Origin: Verrucomicrobiota bacterium
Lineage (GTDB): Bacteria > Verrucomicrobiota > Verrucomicrobiia > Chthoniobacterales > Terrimicrobiaceae
NCBI GenBank assembly: GCA_026398275.1
Contig: JAPLTF010000064.1
Coordinates: 33,113-97,112, forward strand
Length of the DNA: 64,000 nucleotides
Reading direction: 5' to 3'
In this document: one piece after another, positions 55,863-63,383 of the stretch
Layout: each line of letters opens with the position of its first letter
How positions within the stretch are numbered: the stretch's first letter is position 1
Program-made: the position numbers and the translations under genes
Notes under the pieces: model-generated
Told to the model about the DNA's origin: nothing
Seen by the model: only the letters and a program-made list of their open reading frames with translations
Databases searched by the model: none

Positions 55863-57926
55863 TTATTTGGCGTCCGGGAGGAGCTGGGTGTTGATCCGCT
55901 CGATTCCCTGGCGCGCAAAGTCGCTGGCGGGATAGTCCTTCTGCGCCTTCAGATACCAGGCCAGCGAGGATCCCAGCTGGTCCTTCTTCTCCTGCTCCTC
56001 CGCCTGCTTGAGCGCCCGGACAAAATCCGGTGCGCGAGTGGTCAGGTTGGCGCGGACCTGGTTGAGCTTGTTGTCCTCCGGGAACTGGCGGTAGGCCGAC
56101 TCCGCGCTCTCCCACGCTCCGGCGAAATCCCCCCGCTTCTCGACCTCCTGCGCGCGGATGATCGCCGCCTCGACCAGCGCCATGTCCTCGAGAACCTTGC
56201 GGAGCTGCTCCTGCTTCTCCGGGAACATCGCGGTCGCGGCGATGAACTTCATCTTGTCGTCGTAGATCTGCCGGTAATTCTTCTGGCCGAGCAGCTGGTC
56301 GAAATCCGTGATCGCCTGCTGCTGCACGTCCGACTGGCTGAAGATCTTGCCACCCATCTCCGCAAGCGCGGGGTTCCGCGGCCAGATTTCGGCGGCCGCC
56401 CTCAGCTCGGCCTCCATGGCGTTCTTGTCGCCGCTGGCAGCCGCGTTGCGGGCCTTCGCGAGGTGCATCGAGCTGACGGTCTTGGCGGTTTCTATCTTCG
56501 CGAGCGGCTTGCTCACGTCGAAATCCACGGCGATCGCCTGCAGCTCCTCGACCAGCTTCGCGCTTCGCGTGAGGTCGTTGACCTCCAAGGCGGCGAGCAG
56601 TTCGTTACCCTTCTGCGAAAAATCCAGGGCGCGGCGCTTGTCATCACGGCTCAGGAGGCGGACGGATGGAAGGAATTCCCCCAAAGCGAACGTTTCGGCC
56701 AGGCGCTCGGTCGCGCTCTTCATCTCGTTTTTTGAAAGCAGAAATTTGTAGGCATCGACTCCCTCGTTGACGTCGCGGATCGCCTCGTTGGCGAGTCCGT
56801 CGAGCTGGCTGAGCGAGCTGATGAGCTTGCTCACCGCCTGGGCGGCGGTCGCTGCCCCGCCGACGAGGCTCTCGACCCCGAGGTTCTGGACGCCGAGCTT
56901 CATGCCCTGCGCGGAAAACGACTGGCCGGATGGAACATAGGTCCCGCCGCCTGCGCCGGTGCCGTTGTTCCCGGTGCCGCCCGCGACATATCCGCCGCCC
57001 TTGGCTTCTCCGGAAACCTTGGGATCGAATTCCGCCTCGATCTTCGCCTGCCCGGCATCCTTGTTGACCGGCAGCGTGTCCACCATCTTTTTGAAGACCT
57101 CGATCGAATTGTCCCCATCGGTGTAGAGCGCCCGGTAGAACCGGTTGGCGATGATGACGTGCTCGAACCGGCGGGTCGCAAAGAACTGCATGATGAGCGC
57201 CTGGAGGTGCCCCTTGGCCGTCATTTCGAGCAGGGCCGTCCGCGCCTTGTTGTTCTCGATCGTCTGTCCGACCTCGGAGAGCTGCCGCTTCGTCCTCGCC
57301 ATGCGGGCATCGCGCGCCAGCTTCTGGTTCTCCTGGCCGAGCGGGTCATCCTTCGAGACCTTCGGGATCAGGGTGGATGCCGTCGAGGCCACCTCGTTGT
57401 TCCACTCGGCCGTCGTGCGCTGCTTCTCCAGAAGCACGTTCTCCTGCTTCAATCTCTCCACCTGGGCAATATTGTTTTTCGAGGCGTAGAGCGCATCCGC
57501 CAGCGTGCTGCAAAGGTTGGCGTCGTCCTTGTATTGGGAGGCCTTTTTCAGTAGCGCAAATGCGGCATCCTGGTTCGCCTTTGTGGCGTTGCCGGGCGAG
57601 AGGAGGTCCATCATTTTGTCGATCGTCTGCCGGTAGGCCACATCCGCCGCATCGGTCGCGGGCGCCGCATTCAGGTATTTTTCAAACCGGGCGCGGAACA
57701 GGCGGTTGTCGTTGATGTTCCACAGCTTTCCGTCGTAGGACATCGTGTCGGTGCCGGGGTCGAAATGGGGAACATCCCTGCCGATGAACCCCTCGTTCAT
57801 CTGACCCGGACGCGCGCCGCCCGTGGCGGCTTTCGAATCCCCGGCCCCCGGAGGAACCTGCCCCTGCGGCCGCGCGGTCGCGGCAACAAAGAGTAGGAGA
57901 AAAAACAGGGGGACGATGGATCTCAT
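55863..57926 (-). CDS. Uncharacterised secreted coiled-coil/TPR-like protein, paralogue A
   Basis: 687 aa from ATG 57926 (MRSIVPLFFLLLFVAATARP). Signal peptide, a low-complexity linker, MSYDGKLWNINDNRLFRARF, long helical/coiled-coil regions (~145-240), a glycine-rich insertion (~290-340, including GGTGNNGTGAGGGTYV) absent from paralogue B, and a TPR-like C-terminus. The ATGA overlap with the upstream gene and 19-bp gap to the adaptor gene place it in one operon. Function unknown; the envelope location is inferred from the signal peptide. Confidence 0.8.
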   Translation of the reverse strand: MRSIVPLFFLLLFVAATARPQGQVPPGAGDSKAATGGARPGQMNEGFIGRDVPHFDPGTDTMSYDGKLWNINDNRLFRARFEKYLNAAPATDAADVAYRQTIDKMMDLLSPGNATKANQDAAFALLKKASQYKDDANLCSTLADALYASKNNIAQVERLKQENVLLEKQRTTAEWNNEVASTASTLIPKVSKDDPLGQENQKLARDARMARTKRQLSEVGQTIENNKARTALLEMTAKGHLQALIMQFFATRRFEHVIIANRFYRALYTDGDNSIEVFKKMVDTLPVNKDAGQAKIEAEFDPKVSGEAKGGGYVAGGTGNNGTGAGGGTYVPSGQSFSAQGMKLGVQNLGVESLVGGAATAAQAVSKLISSLSQLDGLANEAIRDVNEGVDAYKFLLSKNEMKSATERLAETFALGEFLPSVRLLSRDDKRRALDFSQKGNELLAALEVNDLTRSAKLVEELQAIAVDFDVSKPLAKIETAKTVSSMHLAKARNAAASGDKNAMEAELRAAAEIWPRNPALAEMGGKIFSQSDVQQQAITDFDQLLGQKNYRQIYDDKMKFIAATAMFPEKQEQLRKVLEDMALVEAAIIRAQEVEKRGDFAGAWESAESAYRQFPEDNKLNQVRANLTTRAPDFVRALKQAEEQEKKDQLGSSLAWYLKAQKDYPASDFARQGIERINTQLLPDAK

Positions 57927-58315
57927 AGCTGCGAGAGTTTTTTGGTTTTCAGGACACCCCTCGGATCGACCTCGAGAACAAAGCGGAACTTCTGCCCTTT
58001 CTGGATGTTGATCGCATTGAACTCGGGTGTCACCAGCACCGGGATCGTTTCCTTTTCCACATCGACCGCGATCAGCCGCCCGGACGTGGGCGACCACGCC
58101 AGCGAATTGGAAACCTCCCCCTCGGCTTTATACACGTTCCCCCGCAGGCTGTTCGCGTTTTCCAGATAAGCGGGAATATCGAGCTGGGCAATCGTGCGGT
58201 AGGGGTCGGACCCCGCGGAGAGAAAAAACCGGGAACCGAAAAATGCGAGAAGGATCAGGCCCGCAGCAGCAAACAGCCAGAGGGGTTGGATGGAGGATTT
58301 CTTGCGACGTGCCAT
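57923..58315 (-). CDS. Single-pass membrane protein, first gene of the envelope cluster
   Basis: 130 aa. A basic N-terminus (ARRKKSSIQP) and one TM helix (LWLFAAAGLILLAFFGSRFF) are followed by an ~85-residue beta-rich periplasmic domain (LRGNVYKAEGEVSNSLAW, PVLVTPEFNAINIQKGQKFR) that could be an OB-fold. Not assigned to a named family. Its stop overlaps the start of paralogue A (ATGA). Confidence 0.75.
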   Translation of the reverse strand: MARRKKSSIQPLWLFAAAGLILLAFFGSRFFLSAGSDPYRTIAQLDIPAYLENANSLRGNVYKAEGEVSNSLAWSPTSGRLIAVDVEKETIPVLVTPEFNAINIQKGQKFRFVLEVDPRGVLKTKKLSQL

Positions 58316-58629
58316 GACGAATAGGTAGCTGCGAAGTCAGTTGAGTTCAAAGGGAAAACAAATCCCATACCACAAACGCACCAGGACTGGCGATCCCGAA
58401 TTCCTGCGGAGACAAGCAACAAGCAACTTCCATGGGTTTCCCCTCGCCCCCAAGGCGAATTTGGTGCAATCTTCATTTTTTCATGGCCAGTGTGACCTCC
58501 AGGCAGCAGAAGACCCTCTCGGTGCGAACTGGTCCGAAAGGCAGAATTGCAATTCTTGCTGAAAAACACCGCTGGGGTAGCCCCATAGATGTCCGACCTG
58601 CTCAGATAGGCTTCCCACATGACGACGAC
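58316..58629. other. Non-coding spacer between the envelope cluster and the tracrRNA terminator
   Basis: About 310 bp with no convincing gene on either strand. It must hold the promoter of the minus-strand envelope cluster at its left end. The only structure I see is a perfect 14-bp palindrome AGAATTGCAATTCT at 58543-58556. Confidence 0.5.
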
Positions 58630-58759
58630 AAAAAAAAGGGGATCCCGAAGGATCCCCGAGAGGACTCACCTAAACGCTTGGATCATCATGCTGTCCTGCA
58701 TTCACCAAGCCGGCTGGTTTTGATCTGAGCAATCCATAAAACGAATCACCTGATCTCGC
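58630..58759 (-). ncRNA. Putative tracrRNA of the type II-C CRISPR system
   Basis: Read on the minus strand, AGATCAAAAC (58726-58717) is the exact complement of the first ten bases (GTTTTGATCT) of the CRISPR repeat in crRNA sense, and GGAT a few bases before it can pair with ATCC further along the repeat. The repeat's own GCCCC-CACC-GGGGC hairpin would then bulge out. Downstream come the nested stems CTTGG/CCAAG and ATGC/GCAT and finally a strong terminator. The start is inferred from an extended -10 (TGGTATTTT) lying in the antisense of cas9 codons 2-5. The 5' end is uncertain; an alternative anti-repeat GCGAGATCA lies at 58759-58751. Confidence 0.75.
58638..58657 (-). terminator. Intrinsic terminator of the tracrRNA
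   Basis: On the minus strand GGGGATCC-TTCG-GGATCCCC is a perfect 8-bp stem with a stable UUCG tetraloop followed by eight T (58637-58630). A textbook Rho-independent terminator, and no protein gene ends here, which supports a small RNA gene. Confidence 0.9.
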
Positions 58760-58760
58760 A

Positions 58761-61700
58761 ATGAAAAAATACCACTTAACCGAAAGTCCTGAAGTCCCAA
58801 CTTCCGCCGTTGCCAGGTGGAAGAGCCACCCATTTTACGCATCTTCAGTCGTTCTGGGAGTCGATGTCGGGATTGAGGGGATCGGGGTGGCCGTGCGCAA
58901 AGGGCAGGAAATTGTCTATGCGGCCTCGTGGATCTTCGATTGGCCAAAAAGCCTGGCTGATCGTCGCGGGAAAAGGGCATGGAGGCATTGTCGCAAGAAC
59001 CTTCAGATCCGGTTGAAGCGATTGGAGGATTTGTTTCAGAAGCACGGCCTGCCTTGGTTTTCTGACCGGGCTGACGCCTTGCTCCGCTCCGACCCCTTTG
59101 AATTGCGGTGGCGGGGAATCACATCCCATCTTGGAAGCAAAGAGGCTCTCTCCATAGCGATTCGCCACGTTGTTGCCCACCGGGGCTACGACTACAGCTA
59201 CTTCTCAGACGAAGGAGAATACCCGTGGGGATCTGGAACGGACTTCAAGAATGCGATCAAGGGGATCATGGATGTTTACCTTGCGGCTCCCGATGCCGAC
59301 AAACTTGCGGAGGAGTGCCTTTCCTTTGGGTGGACTGATGAGCAAATCGGGCAATTCAGTCAGCTGGTTGAGAGCCGACGGATTTCGGGCCAGACAAACC
59401 CGATCCGCGAACGCCTCGCCGCTTACGTTCAACAAAAAAAACGCCACCTTCGCGATACGCCCAAAGGGATCGCCTTCCCCCGTTCACTTGTTTGGTCTCA
59501 CCTCGAGGAACTCGTCCGACGCCATGCGCATCTCATCGATAGCCCGGATGAATTTCTGTCGGCACTGGCCATCAAACCTGACGAAGACAAATCCAGATCG
59601 ATCTTTTTCTACCACCGAAAGACCCCCGGTGAAATGCGCCAGCATTTTGAAAAAAAGACGAAAAAATGCGCTTTTTCCGATTGGCTCGGACTGGGTAGCG
59701 AGAAGCCCTGCGACAAGCGAGAAGTCCTGGAGATCCGCCGTTTCCTCCTTTTGGAGTTCCTTGCCTCCCGAAGAGTGGAGATCGGAGCCACGGCCAATCG
59801 TGTCTCCCTGCCTCCGGCCCTTGTTCAGGAAATCATCGAATGGCAGACTGAATTCGAGAGAGCGAGGGCAAACAAAGAAAAAATATCAGGCTGGAAGGAA
59901 GCAAAGAAGGTTCTCGATTCCGGCTTGAAGACCGCTTTCGGCTCCAGCATTTCCAAATCCAGCGATTTCAACAAGGCATACCTCGAGGCTCTCAAAGACT
60001 TGCTTTGCCCAACCGCCGCGAACAGAAAAACAAAGAGCAATCTTTGCAAGGAATCCGCCGCTCGGCTTTTTTTACTGGCGACGGAGGGAGGGTTCGATCC
60101 CGAGGCGATCCGCACACGTCTGAAGGATTACTACCGAAAACGCCGCGAGGCCACCTACGACCCTTCGGGCAGATATCCGCAAGTCGAGTTCCTGCTGGGG
60201 GCCGTCGCCCGGAAGTCCCGGCAAAAAACATCACGGCATCCCAATCGAAAACAAAAAGGGGAAACCGCTGTCGATGGCCGGCTCCAGCTCCTTTTTCGTG
60301 AATTGGCTTCACGGCTGGGGGGAAAGTTCTCCCCCGACTACTGCGTGGTCGAAGTCATTGGTGACCCCCCGCGCAGCGAAAACGGAAAGCGAGAACTTCT
60401 AAAGGAGATTCAGCACCGCAGGGAAATGTCAGAAAAAGCCTACAGCGCACTCGGGGTGAAGGACACAGGAAGCCGCACGACCCGGCTGAGGCTGAAACTG
60501 TGGCGGCAGCAAGGGGGAGTTTCTCCATTTACAGGCAAACCACTTGGCGAAGATCCCTTGAGCGCAAGCCTTCAACTTGCACACCTTTTTCCAGATAGTC
60601 GCGGAGGCCTATTCACGGACGAAAATCTTGTCCTTACAACGACTGACGAAAACAACAAACAACTCGACCGCACTCCCCGCGAAGCGGCAACCGACCTCGC
60701 TGGATCCTGGGAAGAAATGCAAAAACACGCCCGGCAAATGAAGTGGCCGGCGGTCAAGTGGGAGATCTTCTGCTGGGACAAGCCGGAACCGCCTGATTTT
60801 GGCAACACCACCCGGATGTCCCAACTTGCAAGACAGCTGTATGTTGGTGTGGGGGAGTGGATGGGTTTGCCAGATATTCCTGATCCGACGCTTCGTGAAA
60901 ACCGTAGAGCCGAGCGGATTGGAACCCCGGCAGGCCATCTTACGGCAACGGCACGTGCCGCATGGAAAATGCCCAGAAAAGACCGCTCCGACCTGGTGCA
61001 TCATGCTGTTGATGCCGTCACTCTGTCATTCATTCCCCCGCGTGAGGGGATGAACTCCGTTCGATGCGGGGGTATTTTCTTTGACGAACGGCTGCCGGAA
61101 TCTGGAAAAATCAGGCTCGCGGCTCTCCCGCTCGGCCCTGACCCGGAAGCGGTGGCCCCCATCGTTGCTGACGATGCCCCTCGCTGCCCGGTCGTTCATT
61201 TTCCTTCAGCTTCGAGCAAGTCGAGCATTCACGATCAGACAATCCTCGGAATCACGCCGGAAGGAAAACTCGCCAGTAGGGTTCCCTTCGCGGCTGAAAA
61301 AGACGGAATGGATACGGTTTCCCTCAAGCAGCGGCTTGCCGACAGCGGAATTCCCACCGATCTCATCCCCGCGGAATCAAAACTTGATCGCTGGCTCACC
61401 TCTCCACCGGAAACAAAATTGATTTTAAATAACGGCCAGGTCGTAAAGCGGGAAACCAAGTTCGCCTCGAAAGAAACGGCTTTCTTCCCGGGGCTTGGAT
61501 TGAGCGCAAAATCCAATGGAGCAGGTAACTGGCAAACAATTAAAATATTCAATGCTGGGAAATATCAGGGGCTGGAAGTTTTCCGCAGTTGGAATCCGAT
61601 AAAGCGAAAGTGGGAGTTCTCCTTGCGCAGAGTCCCCGACCGCAGAGCGATTGAGAGCCTGTTCAGGACTGCATTTTCATGGCTCAAATTCCTTGATGGG

Positions 61701-62201
61701 GCGGCCCTGTCCACGATGGAGCCCGTTCGCATTGGCCGGCTGAAGGAGGAAGCGACGAAGTTGAATGCCAATCCGCGACGCTGGCATTTTGTCACGCAAG
61801 GAAATGCCGCACTTGCTCTCCTGAAACAATTTGTTGAGGCCGGATTCCCGATCAAAGGATCATCTTCGGCATCTTGGGCTGAAGTCGAGGCCGCGATCTA
61901 TGGAGATCCGCTTCCAGACGACGCTCACAGGATTGTCGATCCATCCACGGGGAAACCTGCCCTGTTGAGAAAAGGAGACGCTTTTCTTATCGTGGTAACC
62001 GGGGAGGGAAAGCGTCCTGAGTCCGGCAGGGTTTCTGAAAAGCACTGGTATCGGGTAACAGCGATCATGTCCGGCGGCAGAATAAAGCTAAAGGCTATGA
62101 GGAGGGTGGAGTGGGGGGAACTGTATATTACGAGGAACGATATCGCTCTGCTTTTTCAAGCCAAACAAACGGATGATCCACCATCTGATCCTTCTGAATG
62201 A
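58761..62201 (+). CDS. cas9: CRISPR RNA-guided endonuclease Cas9, type II-C, with altered HNH
   Basis: 1146 aa. RuvC-I has Asp35 (VLGVDVGIEGIGVAV) after an unusually long 30-residue N-tail; Arg-rich bridge helix ~65-92; REC ~95-500; RuvC-II Glu531 (CVVEVIGDPP); HNH ~575-640 (SPFTGKPL...LQLAHLFPDSRGG); RuvC-III His748 and Asp751 (VHHAVDAVTLSF); then a ~390-residue WED/PI region. Ungapped alignment of the HNH with the Neisseria pattern keeps His608 and Asn631 but puts Ala607 at the metal-binding Asp. Absence of csn2/cas4 and overlap with cas1 fit subtype II-C. It should cleave crRNA-matched DNA; PAM unknown. Confidence 0.95.
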   Translation: MKKYHLTESPEVPTSAVARWKSHPFYASSVVLGVDVGIEGIGVAVRKGQEIVYAASWIFDWPKSLADRRGKRAWRHCRKNLQIRLKRLEDLFQKHGLPWFSDRADALLRSDPFELRWRGITSHLGSKEALSIAIRHVVAHRGYDYSYFSDEGEYPWGSGTDFKNAIKGIMDVYLAAPDADKLAEECLSFGWTDEQIGQFSQLVESRRISGQTNPIRERLAAYVQQKKRHLRDTPKGIAFPRSLVWSHLEELVRRHAHLIDSPDEFLSALAIKPDEDKSRSIFFYHRKTPGEMRQHFEKKTKKCAFSDWLGLGSEKPCDKREVLEIRRFLLLEFLASRRVEIGATANRVSLPPALVQEIIEWQTEFERARANKEKISGWKEAKKVLDSGLKTAFGSSISKSSDFNKAYLEALKDLLCPTAANRKTKSNLCKESAARLFLLATEGGFDPEAIRTRLKDYYRKRREATYDPSGRYPQVEFLLGAVARKSRQKTSRHPNRKQKGETAVDGRLQLLFRELASRLGGKFSPDYCVVEVIGDPPRSENGKRELLKEIQHRREMSEKAYSALGVKDTGSRTTRLRLKLWRQQGGVSPFTGKPLGEDPLSASLQLAHLFPDSRGGLFTDENLVLTTTDENNKQLDRTPREAATDLAGSWEEMQKHARQMKWPAVKWEIFCWDKPEPPDFGNTTRMSQLARQLYVGVGEWMGLPDIPDPTLRENRRAERIGTPAGHLTATARAAWKMPRKDRSDLVHHAVDAVTLSFIPPREGMNSVRCGGIFFDERLPESGKIRLAALPLGPDPEAVAPIVADDAPRCPVVHFPSASSKSSIHDQTILGITPEGKLASRVPFAAEKDGMDTVSLKQRLADSGIPTDLIPAESKLDRWLTSPPETKLILNNGQVVKRETKFASKETAFFPGLGLSAKSNGAGNWQTIKIFNAGKYQGLEVFRSWNPIKRKWEFSLRRVPDRRAIESLFRTAFSWLKFLDGAALSTMEPVRIGRLKEEATKLNANPRRWHFVTQGNAALALLKQFVEAGFPIKGSSSASWAEVEAAIYGDPLPDDAHRIVDPSTGKPALLRKGDAFLIVVTGEGKRPESGRVSEKHWYRVTAIMSGGRIKLKAMRRVEWGELYITRNDIALLFQAKQTDDPPSDPSE

Positions 62202-63069
62202 CGAGGCTGATTTGCACTGCGAAAAGGGAAAACTGATCTCGGGGCCGAATCGGATAGCCATCGATGTTCTGGGATCGGTGCAGTGCTTTTCCTCCCGCGC
62301 CCGATGGAGCCAAGTCGCACTCGAGGCTGTTTCGGCTCAATGCCCACTTGTATTGGCCAGATGGAACAAAGAGGCAGGAAAGTGGGCCACATGTTCGGTT
62401 ACTCCCCGCACCCGTTATGTCCAACCGGCTGCTTTGCAAAGTTTGTGTCGGTTGAGCGAGAAACAAGCCACGCGATTTGCCTCCGATCTAATTTTCGCAA
62501 AGGTCTGCAACCAGCATACCCTTTTGCGTTCCTATGATCCACTGCTTCCACCTGCGCCAGCCTTACGAGAAACCTCGTTTTCCCGAATTCTGCGGCTTGA
62601 ATCGAAATACGCCCGATTTTTCTGGCCCAGATATTTTCAAGCCGCTTCGTCCGATCTTTTCGCTCGGGAAAAGCGGCAGGCAAAGACTCCTTTAAACGTA
62701 GCCCTCAACTACGGATATGGCTTTCTATATCATGCCATCGAGTGGCAGTGCCTCGCCTCTGGTCTCGATGCAGGAATTGGCCTGATCCACCGCCTCCGCC
62801 GTAATCGCCCCAGCCTCGTTTGTGACCTCATTGAGCAGTTCCGCTGCTGCGTTGAACTCACCGTCATCCGTCATCTCGATGAGATCCACGACAAGAAAAT
62901 GCTCGCCGCGCGGTTTGCAGAAATGATGGAGGAACGGTTTCACCACAAGGCCAACAATTTCCGCCTCCGGACGATCATTCGCATTGTTATCGAGTCATTT
63001 GTTCGCGCCCTGACCGAAAAATCAACATTCTCCCCATTTCTTCTCCATGCTCGTGATGCTTGCGTATGA
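62173..63069 (+). CDS. cas1: CRISPR-associated integrase Cas1 (type II)
   Basis: 298 aa, starting 29 bp inside cas9. The small N-terminal beta domain is MIHHLILLNDEADLHCEKGK. The helical catalytic domain has Glu in ILRLESKYARFFW, His in GLIHRLRRNRPSLVCDLIEQ and Asp/Glu at the end of that motif, the metal ligands of Cas1. With Cas2 it integrates new spacers. It overlaps cas2 by 23 bp. Confidence 0.93.
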   Translation: MIHHLILLNDEADLHCEKGKLISGPNRIAIDVLGSVQCFSSRARWSQVALEAVSAQCPLVLARWNKEAGKWATCSVTPRTRYVQPAALQSLCRLSEKQATRFASDLIFAKVCNQHTLLRSYDPLLPPAPALRETSFSRILRLESKYARFFWPRYFQAASSDLFAREKRQAKTPLNVALNYGYGFLYHAIEWQCLASGLDAGIGLIHRLRRNRPSLVCDLIEQFRCCVELTVIRHLDEIHDKKMLAARFAEMMEERFHHKANNFRLRTIIRIVIESFVRALTEKSTFSPFLLHARDACV

Positions 63070-63346
63070 TACGCCTGAAGCGAAACACCAGACTCTCTTA
63101 AGAACAGAGTTCGAGAGGGTAGGCGGTAACCGTGTCCAATACAGTATTTACCTCTTTGAAGGTGAGCCTCACGAATGCGACAGGGTTATCCGATTCATGC
63201 GCCGGGTGGCTACTGGGATTCCGGGCGATATTCGTCTTCTCCCAATGGAAAAATCTACCTGGGCCGCACAGATCGTTCTCTCTTCTTTGCTCCAACCCAC
63301 TCCGGAACCAGATCGGAATATTCCAGAGTTCGTGAAAATATGGTAG
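63047..63346 (+). CDS. cas2: CRISPR-associated protein Cas2
   Basis: 99 aa. The ferredoxin-like fold starts MLVMLAYDTPEAKHQTLLRT with the conserved Asp, followed by VQYSIYLFEGEPHECDRVIR and GDIRLLPMEK. It dimerises between Cas1 dimers in the spacer-integration complex. Last gene of the cas operon, 37 bp before the first repeat. Confidence 0.92.
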   Translation: MLVMLAYDTPEAKHQTLLRTEFERVGGNRVQYSIYLFEGEPHECDRVIRFMRRVATGIPGDIRLLPMEKSTWAAQIVLSSLLQPTPEPDRNIPEFVKIW

Positions 63347-63382
63347 CTGCAATCCCCTACAATAAAGGAGATTGCAGTTACC
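63342..63382. terminator. Hairpin between cas2 and the first CRISPR repeat
   Basis: GGTAGCTGCAATC (63342-63354) and GATTGCAGTTACC (63370-63382) pair with one mismatch around a 15-nt loop. The left arm contains the cas2 stop codon and the right arm ends 1 bp before the first repeat. It could stop cas-operon transcription, and array transcription coming from the right. Confidence 0.6.
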
Positions 63383-63383
63383 A

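Noticed and set aside
58481..58669. 62-aa minus-strand open frame in front of cas9 as a possible anti-CRISPR or regulator
   Set aside because: It crosses the tracrRNA terminator, has no ribosome-binding site and shows no protein-like pattern.
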